DNA from: a candidate division Hyd24-12 bacterium UBA6080
GTDB lineage: Bacteria > Fermentibacterota > Fermentibacteria > Fermentibacterales > JCC-6
DNA length: 64,000 nt
Assembly (NCBI GenBank): GCA_002436025.1
Contig: DIXM01000012.1
Location: 141,037-205,036 of the forward strand
Reading direction: 5' to 3'
This document shows positions 1 to 8,661 of this stretch, piece after piece. How positions within the stretch are numbered: position 1 is the first letter of the stretch; every line of letters begins with the position of its first letter. Both the position numbers and the translations under genes were made by a program. The notes under the pieces are model-generated. The model had not been told where the DNA came from, did no database searches, and worked only from the letters and a program-made list of their open reading frames with translations.

Positions 1-505
1 CAACACCCATGCACCGGTATCTGCGCCCCAGAAGCTCCGCTGCTTCCTCGAGCATTCCCGCTTCGAGGAGGTTGCGAATGCCCTCGCTCTTTACGGGTCG
101 TCCTTCCCTCAGAAGGGGAGGAACGACCAGAACCTCGACTCCCGGCAGTGAACCGGCGAGGTCGGACGCCTGTCCTGCGCGGTCATGGCCGTACCTGAAA
201 TCCCATCCCACGGCCACCCGATCAAATCTGCCCAGGCGCGAGAGAACCGATGGAAAATCCTTCGGGGTGCACGCCATAAGCCCCCGATGAAAGGGCAGGT
301 CAATAATACCCATTATGCCCATATCGTGCAATGTTTTCCGGCGCTCTCCGGGTGTTGTGAGCCTTCTTGTCCACGAAGGACCTGCTATCAACTGCCGGGG
401 GATCGGTTCCATGCAGATGACGACTGGACCGCTTCCCGCGCTTGCGATCAAATGCCGGTGGCCCAGGTGTATGCCGTCGAACCCTCCGAGGACCGCGGTC
501 AGCAC
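1..505 (-). CDS. ribF: RibF, FAD synthetase/riboflavin kinase (N-terminal part)
   Basis: About 168 codons of the FAD synthetase (adenylyltransferase) domain are present. The riboflavin kinase half lies beyond the window start. Near the N-terminus the protein carries GGFDGIHLGHRHLI, the G-F-D-G-x-H-x-G-H nucleotidyltransferase signature of the family. A further block, VAVGWDFRYGHDRAG, matches the family's G-x-D-F-x-F/Y-G motif. The family makes FMN and FAD from riboflavin and ATP in the cytoplasm. I chose the GTG at 505 because it overlaps the truB stop codon, a junction style used throughout this region, and because the signature lies right after it. The position downstream of truB is the common bacterial order. 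Seen directly: motif and open frame. The kinase half is assumed. Confidence 0.88.
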   Translation of the reverse strand, partial: MLTAVLGGFDGIHLGHRHLIASAGSGPVVICMEPIPRQLIAGPSWTRRLTTPGERRKTLHDMGIMGIIDLPFHRGLMACTPKDFPSVLSRLGRFDRVAVGWDFRYGHDRAGQASDLAGSLPGVEVLVVPPLLREGRPVKSEGIRNLLEAGMLEEAAELLGRRYRCMGV

Positions 506-1347
506 TGCTTCTCCAGAACGCACGCCGGGTGGATGATATCGCCGTTACCGGACCCCACGGCCAGAAGCCTTCCGTCCTCTGATACCATTGCCACCGTTCC
601 CCTTTGTGAGCCCTGAACCGGAATACCGTGCAGAACGGCATCGGTTTCAGTCATGTTCAGACGGCGCACCGGATACTCCCGCATGGCTTGCGCCATCGTG
701 AGCATCGCTGAGGGATCGTTGCATTCGACGGAGCATTCATCGATGCCGAACCCTCCGGAGAACTCCCTGACTATGCCGGCGGCAACGCCACCCACTCCAA
801 GCAGTTCTCCAGCGTCACGGGCAAGCGCCCTTACGTAGGTGCCGGGGGATACGGTAACCCTGAGTCGCGCCGTGCAATCCTTCAGCTCACCGATCTCCCA
901 GTCTTTCACTTCAACAGTCCGCGATGGCATGTCGGGACGGCTTCCCGTCCGGGCAGACCTGTAGGCCCGCACGCCATCCACCCTCACAGCGCTGAACAGG
1001 GGTGCCTTCTGCAGGAAAGACCCGGTGAGAGAGTTCAAGGCCCCGGCAATCATGAGGGCCGTTACTGCCTTGGCGTCGGTCCTGCTGATGACTTCGCCCT
1101 CCAAATCGTCACTGTCAGTGGTGACACCCAGAACCAGGGTGAACGAGTAAACCTTGGATCCGCCGGTCAAAAACGGGGAAAGCCGGGTGGCGCTGCCAAG
1201 GAGAACAGGCAGCACGCCCCTGGCTGCGGGATCAAGAGTACCGCAATGCCCCCTTTTCGGGTATCCCCATGCCCGGGCCACAAGCGTCGACGCAGCCCTT
1301 GATGTCAAACCTTCCGGCTTGCTGAAAAGGTACACTCCGCCGCTCAA
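499..1347 (-). CDS. truB: TruB, tRNA pseudouridine(55) synthase
   Basis: The 282-residue protein has the TruB catalytic block RGHCGTLDPAARGVL at about residues 32-46; the aspartate of TLDP is the catalytic residue in the family. The KVYSFTLVLG segment at about residue 65 is the second family motif. TruB isomerises U55 in the T-loop of tRNAs. The length fits the short form of the family, with a reduced C-terminal PUA-like region. The frame opens with TTG at 1347, which overlaps the rbfA stop as TTGA. A GTG four codons further in is an alternative. It lies fourth in the rimP-nusA-infB-rbfA-truB-ribF operon order and is probably translationally coupled to rbfA. Confidence 0.95.
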   Translation of the reverse strand: MSGGVYLFSKPEGLTSRAASTLVARAWGYPKRGHCGTLDPAARGVLPVLLGSATRLSPFLTGGSKVYSFTLVLGVTTDSDDLEGEVISRTDAKAVTALMIAGALNSLTGSFLQKAPLFSAVRVDGVRAYRSARTGSRPDMPSRTVEVKDWEIGELKDCTARLRVTVSPGTYVRALARDAGELLGVGGVAAGIVREFSGGFGIDECSVECNDPSAMLTMAQAMREYPVRRLNMTETDAVLHGIPVQGSQRGTVAMVSEDGRLLAVGSGNGDIIHPACVLEKQC

Positions 1348-1700
1348 TCCGGAGTGGTATCCCTTCCCAGCTTCCTTATGGCGCTGAGAACCAGCTCACC
1401 CTCCCTTATGGACGAATCGTAGACGAACTGCAGCACGGGAACGGTCCGGGTTTCAAGCGAGGCGGCCAGACGGCGCCTGATGAAGGGCAGTGCGGAAGCC
1501 ATTGCTTCCGTGCACTGCCGTTCGTCGTCTTCTGAACCTATAAGGGAATAGAATATCCTGGCACTGGAGCCGTCGCTGCTCAAGACAACGCGGTTCACGC
1601 TGGCTCCCCTGAGCCGGGGATCGGATATCTCCTTCTCGAGGATGTCGGAAATGAAGCGCTGAACCATCCCCGAAAGCTTCTCGAGTTTGCGCGGGTTCAA
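1344..1700 (-). CDS. rbfA: RbfA, 30S ribosome-binding factor
   Basis: A 118-residue protein of normal RbfA length. It has the N-terminal basic helix (residues about 3-25), the IFYSLIG strand near the middle, and the family end region with a conserved LPFIRRRLA segment. RbfA binds the 30S subunit and helps mature the 5' end of 16S rRNA, especially in the cold. The start is a TTG at 1700, three bases after the infB stop. An internal ATG at codon 12 would cut into the first helix, so I prefer the TTG. The placement directly after infB is the standard gene order. Identity rests on family resemblance plus context. Confidence 0.9.
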   Translation of the reverse strand: MNPRKLEKLSGMVQRFISDILEKEISDPRLRGASVNRVVLSSDGSSARIFYSLIGSEDDERQCTEAMASALPFIRRRLAASLETRTVPVLQFVYDSSIREGELVLSAIRKLGRDTTPD

Positions 1701-1703
1701 TGC

Positions 1704-3857
1704 TCAGAGCTCCCTGGCGATCTGAATGATCTCGTAGCTTTCGATGATGTCGCCGACCTTGACATCGCCGTATCCCGCCACTCCGATGCCGCATTCGAAA
1801 CCTGCGCTGATCTCCCTCTTGTCTTCCTTGAAGTGTTTGAGGGAGCAGATCGAGCCTTCGTGAACGATCACTCCGTCGCGGACAAGGCGGATCCTGGCGT
1901 TTCTCTTTATAAGCCCGGCCATGACGTAGCACCCGGCAATGGTGCCAGCCTTGGGAACCTTGAAGGTCTCCCTCACTTCGGCCGAGCCCAGGAACTGCTC
2001 TTTCTCCTCGGGGCGAAGAAGTCCTGAAAGGGCTTTTCTGACAGTGTCCTCAACGTCGTAGATGACACTGAAAGTGCTTATCTCGATACCCTGGGAGGAT
2101 GCCCTGTCCCTGGCCCTGGCGTCGGGCCTCACCCTGAAGCCCAGGATAACTGCGTTGGAAGCCACAGCAAGGTCGACATCGCTCTCATTGATGCCTCCGG
2201 TGCCGCTGTGGATCACGGCCACCGACACTTCTTCGGTCTGCAGCTTCTGAAGCGAGTCGACAATGGCCTCGGCGCTGCCCTGAAAGTCGGCCTTCAGCAC
2301 TATGTTGAGGGTCCTCTCATCGCCTGCTGCCGTCCAGAAGTCCTGAAGGGTAACCCTTCTGCGTGCCTGAAGGTCCTTCTCCCGTTCGACGAGTTGACGC
2401 CTCAGAGCCACCCGCCTCGCTTCCTGCTCACTCTCCACGACGACGAAACTGTCCCCCGCCTCGGGAACTCCCGGTGTACCCAGCAGCTGCACCGGATACC
2501 CGGGACCCACTGATTCAAGCTGGTTCTCGTTTTCGTCATAAAGGGCACGGGTCCTTCCGCAGAACTGGCCCGCCACGAAGAAATCGCCGTCGCGCAGCGT
2601 TCCGTCCTGTATAAGGAGGTTCACCACACTGCCGCGCCGGGGATCCATCCTGCCTTCGAGCACGGTTCCCCGCGCCGGCCGGTCGGGAACCGCGGCAAGC
2701 TCGAGTAGCTCCGCCTGAAGCAGAACTTTTTCCAGAAGATCGCCTATTCCTTCTCCAGTCAGGGCGGACACCTGGGCGCATTGAACAGCGCCGCTCCACT
2801 CCTCGACCAGAACTCCCCGGTTCGCCAGATCCTGTTTGATGAATTCAGGGTTGGCGGTGGGAAGGTCCATCTTTGTGATGGCCACAACGATGGGAATCCC
2901 GGCGGCTTTTGCGTGATCTATGGATTCCTGCGTCTGGGGCATCACCCTGCTGTCACCGGCCACGACAAGAATGACGATGTCCGTGATCAGTGCGCCCCTG
3001 GCCCTCATGGCCGTGAATGCCTGGTGCCCCGGCGTGTCAATGAAAGTAATGATGCTTCCGTTGTCCAGTGTTGAAACGTAGGCGCCTATGTGCTGGGTGA
3101 TCCCGCCCGATTCAGTGGAGATGACGTTGGTGGACCGGATACGGTCGAGAAGGGCGGTCTTCCCATGGTCAACATGCCCCATGATCGTCACGACGGGGGG
3201 TCTGGTGCTTCTCTCGCCCCCTCTGGACAGACGCTTCTCTTCAAGGGCTTCGGCACCGAACTCCTTGACCGTTTCAACCTCGAAACCGAACTCGGCAGCC
3301 AGAAGGCTGACGGCATCGGTGTCGAGCCTTTGATTGGCAGTGACCATCACACCGAGCCCCATGCATGAAGCAATGACCCTGCTGACCGGCACGCCCATCT
3401 GCTCGGCGAGTTCAGCCGGGGATGTGTTCTCGGGGACACGAAGCTTCTTCTCTTCATCCTGCTTGCCCTGTCTGAGCTCGTGCCTTTCCTGCTTCTCCTC
3501 CTTGTAGCGTCTTCTCTTCTTCTTGCCGCCCCTCGAGGTGCCGCTCTCGATCTGGGCCAGGTTGGACTTGACCGTTTTGACCGTCTCGGCGGAAACCGTG
3601 GCCTTCTTCTTGCGCCGGCGGCGTTTGACCGTCTTCTTCTGTGCCGCCTTGTTGAGGGCTGCCTTCTTCTCCTCTTCAAACCTGTCGAGAACCGTTTTCT
3701 CCTGCACGGCGTCAATGGCGCTCATATGACTTTTGGCCTCGATGCCAAGGTCGGTCAGGATCTTCACCAGAGCCTCGCTGGAAAGGTTCAGTTCCCGGGC
3801 CAGTTCATACACCCTCTTCTTCTTCTGGACCTGTCCCGTTTGTTCAGTCAAGAACAT
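1704..3857 (-). CDS. infB: InfB, translation initiation factor IF-2
   Basis: A 717-residue IF-2, a translational GTPase that places initiator tRNA on the 30S subunit. The N-terminal IF2_N helix (KKKRVYELARELNLS) is followed by a Lys/Arg-rich linker, a second IF2_N copy, then the G domain: GHVDHGKT (G1), DTPGHQAF (G3) and TKMD (G4). Domains II to IV follow. The G4 motif is TKMD where most IF-2 proteins have NKxD. I start at the ATG at 3857, not at a longer frame opening 46 codons upstream, because MFLTEQTG leads directly into the conserved first helix. That start overlaps the end of nusA by 14 bases, suggesting coupled translation. Confidence 0.96.
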   Translation of the reverse strand: MFLTEQTGQVQKKKRVYELARELNLSSEALVKILTDLGIEAKSHMSAIDAVQEKTVLDRFEEEKKAALNKAAQKKTVKRRRRKKKATVSAETVKTVKSNLAQIESGTSRGGKKKRRRYKEEKQERHELRQGKQDEEKKLRVPENTSPAELAEQMGVPVSRVIASCMGLGVMVTANQRLDTDAVSLLAAEFGFEVETVKEFGAEALEEKRLSRGGERSTRPPVVTIMGHVDHGKTALLDRIRSTNVISTESGGITQHIGAYVSTLDNGSIITFIDTPGHQAFTAMRARGALITDIVILVVAGDSRVMPQTQESIDHAKAAGIPIVVAITKMDLPTANPEFIKQDLANRGVLVEEWSGAVQCAQVSALTGEGIGDLLEKVLLQAELLELAAVPDRPARGTVLEGRMDPRRGSVVNLLIQDGTLRDGDFFVAGQFCGRTRALYDENENQLESVGPGYPVQLLGTPGVPEAGDSFVVVESEQEARRVALRRQLVEREKDLQARRRVTLQDFWTAAGDERTLNIVLKADFQGSAEAIVDSLQKLQTEEVSVAVIHSGTGGINESDVDLAVASNAVILGFRVRPDARARDRASSQGIEISTFSVIYDVEDTVRKALSGLLRPEEKEQFLGSAEVRETFKVPKAGTIAGCYVMAGLIKRNARIRLVRDGVIVHEGSICSLKHFKEDKREISAGFECGIGVAGYGDVKVGDIIESYEIIQIAREL

Positions 3858-5241
3858 CACCCGCTTTCCCGTCTCCGGTGTCGTCTTCGCCGGATGCTTC
3901 TTCCCGCAGCGATTCTTCCTTCCGCCTCTTCTCCTCGCCAACCTGGGTCGCCCTGCCTGAAACGGCTGACCTGGCGTCCGAGAGAAGCTGGGCAAGAGTG
4001 ACGGGGCCTATGCCCTGAACACTCAGAAGGGTCTCTTCGTCGGCCTCGAGGATGGCTTTTGCCGTGTCGAGACCCGAAAGCCTGAGCCGCTCGGCAAGTT
4101 TCTCACCGACTGAAGGAAGATCCCTGGCATCGACTGAGAGTTTGGTCTCCCAGTAGTTCTCTTCCTCCCACTGCGATTGTGTCTTGAGGTCGATCCTGCA
4201 TCCTGCCAGTTCGCCTGCGAGCCTGACGTTGTGTCCGCGTTTGCCTATGGCCTGGAGGTGCTCGTCGTCCGGAACCACCGCGACAAGTCTTGGTATGTCC
4301 CTGCCCAGAACCTCGTCGTAAACCGTTCCGGAGTTCTCGATGTGCACCACCCGGGCGGGCGTGAGCGCATTGGAGGCAAGTGTCTTCATGTCATGCGTAA
4401 ACGGGATGATGTCTATCCGTTCGCCGTTGAGCTCACGCATGACGGACTGGACCCTGGTCCCCTTCATTCCAACGAAAGCTCCAACGGCATCAATCCTTAT
4501 ATCATTGCTGCGAACCGCTATCTTGGTCCTGACCCCGGCCTCACGGGCGATAAGCTCAATGACGACCTGCCCCTCCTCGATCTCGGGGGCTTCCCTTTCA
4601 AAGAGCCTTTTCACAAGCTCGGGGGTAGCCCTGGACAAAACGAGCTGGGGCTCGCTGGAACGGGCCGGCCTTATCTCGATTAGAACGGGGTTTATCGAAT
4701 CGCCCTGTTCGTAGCGTTCCCCCCGGGACCGCTCCTTTTCGGGAACTTCGGCCTCTATCCTTCCCGCAACCTGGACGAGTATCCTGTTGCGGTAGACCTG
4801 CTGCACCTTGCACCTCGGAACGATGCACTTCAGCCTGTCTCCGAACTCCTTCAGGACCTGTTCCCTTTCGGCGGCCTGGACCAGTGTGAGGAACTCACGG
4901 CGGAAGACCGCCACCGCGGCCCTGTCAAAATCGTTGATGTTGATCTTGACTGGAGCAAGGTCACCGAGTTTCAGCTCAGGATCGATCTTGCGGGCGGCCT
5001 GAAGGGTTACCTGAAGGTGACCCATGCCGCGCTCGACCTTTTCGACAACGGTCTTCAGCGCTTCCATTCGCACATCACCGGTGCCCTGCTCCCATGTAAC
5101 CCTGAATTCGAGCGGGGCGCCGTACTCCCTCTCGGAAGCCCTTATGAGACCCTCGTGGATGCTGCTCAGGATGGTCTCCCGGTTTACACCCATCTCCCGG
5201 ACCATTCGCGCCAGTGCATCTATGCGTTCAAACTCGGCCAT
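3844..5241 (-). CDS. nusA: NusA, transcription termination/antitermination factor
   Basis: A 465-residue NusA. It has the N-terminal RNA-polymerase-binding domain, an S1 domain at about residues 130-200, two KH domains (DAVGAFVGMKGTRVQSV and QAIGKRGHNVRLAGELAG) and a helix-hairpin-helix-like tail (VQGIGPVTLAQLL). It binds elongating RNA polymerase and modulates pausing, termination and antitermination. The acidic last 25 residues are variable in the family. An AAAGG ribosome-binding site lies seven bases before the ATG at 5241. A GTG directly before it is also open. It is second in the rimP-nusA-infB operon, 14 bases after rimP. Confidence 0.96.
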   Translation of the reverse strand: MAEFERIDALARMVREMGVNRETILSSIHEGLIRASEREYGAPLEFRVTWEQGTGDVRMEALKTVVEKVERGMGHLQVTLQAARKIDPELKLGDLAPVKININDFDRAAVAVFRREFLTLVQAAEREQVLKEFGDRLKCIVPRCKVQQVYRNRILVQVAGRIEAEVPEKERSRGERYEQGDSINPVLIEIRPARSSEPQLVLSRATPELVKRLFEREAPEIEEGQVVIELIAREAGVRTKIAVRSNDIRIDAVGAFVGMKGTRVQSVMRELNGERIDIIPFTHDMKTLASNALTPARVVHIENSGTVYDEVLGRDIPRLVAVVPDDEHLQAIGKRGHNVRLAGELAGCRIDLKTQSQWEEENYWETKLSVDARDLPSVGEKLAERLRLSGLDTAKAILEADEETLLSVQGIGPVTLAQLLSDARSAVSGRATQVGEEKRRKEESLREEASGEDDTGDGKAGDVLD

Positions 5242-5255
5242 CACTGTACCTTTCG

Positions 5256-5675
5256 TCAGATCACTTCACGGGCCTCGAGAATTGATTCGAGGGGAATCGT
5301 GACTTCCCCCTCCATGATAAGATTGCCGTCGAGATGCCCGACAAGCACACCCGTTGTGTCGAGCTCGGCGGTCTTTACGAATAGGGTTCTGCCCTGGCAT
5401 CTCTCCCAGTCCACCATTGTCGACAGGGGTCTGCCGATTCCGGGGGAGCTTACTTCCAGGGTGTAGTCACTGTCCAGTACTCCATGAGCATCGACCAGGT
5501 CGCTGATCTCGCGGGACAGTGAAGCGCACTCTCCCACGGTGATCCTTCCCTTTCGATCTGCAAGAACGCGGAGAAGAACCCTTCTTCCCGTTCTGACCAG
5601 CTGAAGGTCAACGAGCAGGAGGCCGGCCCGTTCGACCGCCGTGTCCACAAGTTCTCTCAAACCTTCGGCTTCCAT
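5256..5675 (-). CDS. rimP: RimP, 30S ribosome maturation factor
   Basis: About 139 residues matching RimP (YlxS/YhbC). The N-terminal alpha/beta domain contains the conserved YTLEVSSPGIGRPL block at about residues 77-90, followed by a small SH3-like domain. RimP assists late 30S assembly and is typically the first gene before nusA, as here. I chose ATG 5675 because a strong GGGAGAGG site lies five bases upstream. An ATG eight codons earlier (5699) lacks such a site. A hairpin terminator lies just upstream, so the operon promoter must sit in the short gap, or the operon is partly read through. Confidence 0.93.
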   Translation of the reverse strand: MEAEGLRELVDTAVERAGLLLVDLQLVRTGRRVLLRVLADRKGRITVGECASLSREISDLVDAHGVLDSDYTLEVSSPGIGRPLSTMVDWERCQGRTLFVKTAELDTTGVLVGHLDGNLIMEGEVTIPLESILEAREVI

Positions 5676-5707
5676 GAAGTCCTCTCCCGTTTGGTACATG
5701 ATGATAC

Positions 5708-5730
5708 GAAAACAGGGGGAAACCCCCTGT
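5708..5730 (-). terminator. Short perfect hairpin between the ligase gene and rimP
   Basis: An 8-bp perfect stem (ACAGGGGG pairing with CCCCCTGT) with a three-base loop lies at 5712-5730. Read on the minus strand it is followed by a short run of T. It is 66 bases after the stop of the upstream O-antigen-ligase gene and 36 bases before the rimP start. It could end the polysaccharide operon or attenuate entry into the rimP-nusA operon. The T run is short, so termination may be partial. Confidence 0.55.
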
Positions 5731-5796
5731 ACGGTTCATACCTATCGGAGATGAATATAACTCCCTACACGGGATGTAACAAGAGCAGGTGCCCGG

Positions 5797-8661
5797 TCAG
5801 TCTGAAAACCTTGGCACCATGTCGGCCAGATCGCTTTTCAACTCCTCGAGGATGTACAGGTTCTGCGCGTCAACAATGAACAGAACCCGCTCAAGTTCGG
5901 CGTCCAGCGCCCTGGAGAGGACCGGGGTCGCCTCGGGTCCCATAAGGGCGGCCACGCTGTCCCGGGAGGCGAACAACTCTCCCAGAAGGTACTGGTTCTG
6001 CTCGGAGGAGAAAACGGGTGATTCCCACCACAAAGATGTCACCGTGAGGTAGTAGAACCTTGTCATGAGAAGGTGACATGAGGGGTCCGATGGGTTGCTT
6101 TCGCAGAGAGACCTGAGGGAGGATTCCATCCTGTCCAGCATGGATCCCTCAAGCCAGGGTTTCGGGCTTCCCGCCCTGGCGGCGGCCCTGGGGCCTCCCA
6201 CGTTGTTTGACAGCATCATCAGCGAGTCGGTGACGCCCGGCCTGATAGAGGCCGAAAGGTTGCCGAAAGCCACATCCAGTGAGGCAGCCGCTATCATGTC
6301 GGCGCGGAAGAGACATACCATCTGTCTGAACATGGCTTCGGTGTTCTCAGGGTTCCACGGGATAAGGTGCGCTGCCCCGCCCAGGGCCATGTATCCGGAA
6401 CCAAGACCCGGCCACGCCGTGGGTAAGAAGGATCCCGAAAAGTTCTGGGCATTGTGAAGCCTTTCAAGCAGTGCCAGCCCCTCCTGGAACCTGCCGTCTT
6501 CGACACAGGCAATACCGCTGTCCGCCAGAGCGTCGGGCAACGGGCTGGCCAGGGCGATGCTGTCAAGAGAGCGGATGACCCAGGGGGCACTGAAGTTGGC
6601 CCTTGCACGAAGCTCTTCATCAAGTGAACCCGAAGGGTCGTCATACCTCAGTAAGAACCACCGGTTCTCCGCCAGGAGCTCGAGCATCAGGGATGCCTTC
6701 ACTTCCCTGTTTTCGTTTCGGGCCGAGACAACCTCATCGAGAAGCTGGCTCCATATCAGCATTGCCGCCCCCCGGTTGTCCGGGGCGACGCGCATCAGGC
6801 GGACGCCCTGACCGAAGTAGTCATCCCTTCGATGCGCGTGAAGCAACCATGCCCTGTAAAGCTCGTCGAGTGAACGGTACACGTCGCCCAGGGCGAGGTA
6901 GCCTATGGCCATGTTGTTATGGGTTTCGGCGTAATTTGGCGCCAGCGCTGACAGGGCAGCATAGGTTTCCATTCCGAGTTCGTTGAAGCGGCGTGCGGCG
7001 GCCGGGTCGGACACCGCAAGACCCGAGACGGCAAGCGCCTGAGCGATGTTGATGTCGAGGGGGGCAGCGAGTATGGCCCGGGTCAGATAGGCGCTTCCAA
7101 GGGCATACAGGGCGCTGAGATCGGTTCTGTCAGTCATTGAGGCCCTTTTGCAGAGCGAAATTGCCGAGTCAGCATGGGCTGTGGCGGTCAACCAGGCGTT
7201 GGCGGCTGCATTGGCCATCGAGCGGTCACCATTGGTGACGAATGTCTTCGCATAATGGGCGGCTGCGTTCATCGGGGCCTCGGTGGCCGTGAGATGGACA
7301 TCCTTGCCAAAGAATACAAGTCCGGCCGCTTCAAGCGACGCGGGGTAAGCCCTGAAGCCGACAGCTCCCAGAGCAAGTGCGGAAAGTGTCGTGACGATTC
7401 CGACAACGAGTCCCCATGCCTTCCGGGAGAAGTGCATGGGCTGCCCCTCCCTGATCAGGAAGACCATGCACAGCATTGCGAAAAGCCACGCCGTGGGAGG
7501 CCACCTGAGAGAGACCGAAACAAGGTTCTCTGAAAGCATCGAAACAGCGCCCGCCGCCGCGCCCGCCGTGACAAGCCCCGCTCCCCTCATCCTGCGGGCC
7601 AGGGCCAGGGCGAGCACGCCAAACACCAGAAAGCCCACCAGACCTATGTCGCAAAGGATCTCGAGGTATTCGCAGTGCGCGTGCAGAGTGTTGTGGCTGA
7701 CGCCCAGAATGCTGTATTGCGGGTTCCGGTAAGCAGGGAAGATGATCTGGAAACTGCCCGGGCCCCAGCCGAGCAACGGTCTGTCCCGGAACATGTCGAC
7801 ACCGCCGTTCCATATGATCCACCTTACCTGAGCGGTCCCGGATTCCGTACCGTCATCGGCGAGCTCCTGGATACGGTGGCGCATGGGAAGAACGGCGATA
7901 AGAGACAGGAACAGAACACCGAGCACCAGCAGTACCTTCCCGCGCCGGGACATGGGTGTCCTGCGGACCAGCCACACGCCCATGAAGAGCACGCCGCCAC
8001 CGAGACCGATAAGGCTCCCCCGGGTTCCGCTTACCGTCAGGGCCGAAACAGCGATACCGCAATACACCACTGTCAGTAATACTCTGAGCCAGCCCCTTCT
8101 TACAAGCCAGAGTATCGTAGCGGCGCCAAAGGGGACCATGGCGGCGCAGAAGGCACCCAGGAGGTTGGGGTTTCCCAGTGAACCGGAAGACCTGCCCGTC
8201 CGTGTCAGACCCGCGTCCCAGGGGAAAAGGGTGACCCCGAGGGATTGGAGAAGGGCGTACAGAAAGAGAACTGATGCCACGACGGTCATGAAAAGGGCCA
8301 GTGCGGGAAGGTGCTTCTGATCAATGAGCGCCACACCCAGCAGCGCCAGCAGAGAGAGGGCTGCAAATGACATTATCGTATAGGGGCCGTTGACACTGGT
8401 GACAGGTCCCATGAAATGCACAAGAAGCATGAGGGCGGGGATCAGGGCGAGCGAAAACGCGGCCACGGATGGGATGCGGTAAAGGTGAAGCTTCTTTCCC
8501 GTCAGCACAAGAAAGCCCAGGGTGAGACCGGCAATGACCCCTGCGGCCACATAAATGAATTCCTTGACAAGAATGCTGTTCCTGCTGTTGGTCGAGACAC
8601 TGAATATCACCAGCGCGCCTACGACGCACAGGAAGACTGTTGCGGCCAGAGAAAGCTTCAT
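5797..8661 (-). CDS. O-antigen ligase-family membrane protein with TPR-like C-terminal half
   Basis: A 954-residue protein. About the first 430 residues are hydrophobic, with roughly a dozen membrane spans, and carry Wzy/WaaL family marks: GSLGNPNLLGA near residue 145, SGTRGS near 210, and GWGPGSFQ followed by SHNTLHAHCEYLEI near 300-330. The family joins or polymerises lipid-linked O-antigen-type glycans at the outer face of the inner membrane. The remaining 500 residues are soluble, helical and TPR-like (for example NNMAIGYLALGDVYRSLDELY), probably periplasmic. The start overlaps the upstream transferase stop as ATGA. As the last gene of the long polysaccharide run, it fits an O-antigen ligase or polymerase, but family members cannot be told apart by sequence alone. 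Confidence 0.85.
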   Translation of the reverse strand: MKLSLAATVFLCVVGALVIFSVSTNSRNSILVKEFIYVAAGVIAGLTLGFLVLTGKKLHLYRIPSVAAFSLALIPALMLLVHFMGPVTSVNGPYTIMSFAALSLLALLGVALIDQKHLPALALFMTVVASVLFLYALLQSLGVTLFPWDAGLTRTGRSSGSLGNPNLLGAFCAAMVPFGAATILWLVRRGWLRVLLTVVYCGIAVSALTVSGTRGSLIGLGGGVLFMGVWLVRRTPMSRRGKVLLVLGVLFLSLIAVLPMRHRIQELADDGTESGTAQVRWIIWNGGVDMFRDRPLLGWGPGSFQIIFPAYRNPQYSILGVSHNTLHAHCEYLEILCDIGLVGFLVFGVLALALARRMRGAGLVTAGAAAGAVSMLSENLVSVSLRWPPTAWLFAMLCMVFLIREGQPMHFSRKAWGLVVGIVTTLSALALGAVGFRAYPASLEAAGLVFFGKDVHLTATEAPMNAAAHYAKTFVTNGDRSMANAAANAWLTATAHADSAISLCKRASMTDRTDLSALYALGSAYLTRAILAAPLDINIAQALAVSGLAVSDPAAARRFNELGMETYAALSALAPNYAETHNNMAIGYLALGDVYRSLDELYRAWLLHAHRRDDYFGQGVRLMRVAPDNRGAAMLIWSQLLDEVVSARNENREVKASLMLELLAENRWFLLRYDDPSGSLDEELRARANFSAPWVIRSLDSIALASPLPDALADSGIACVEDGRFQEGLALLERLHNAQNFSGSFLPTAWPGLGSGYMALGGAAHLIPWNPENTEAMFRQMVCLFRADMIAAASLDVAFGNLSASIRPGVTDSLMMLSNNVGGPRAAARAGSPKPWLEGSMLDRMESSLRSLCESNPSDPSCHLLMTRFYYLTVTSLWWESPVFSSEQNQYLLGELFASRDSVAALMGPEATPVLSRALDAELERVLFIVDAQNLYILEELKSDLADMVPRFSD

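Noticed and set aside
3480..4001. Long plus-strand frame opposite infB
   Set aside because: It is antisense to the Lys/Arg-rich linker of IF-2, Leu-rich by base composition, and has no family resemblance.
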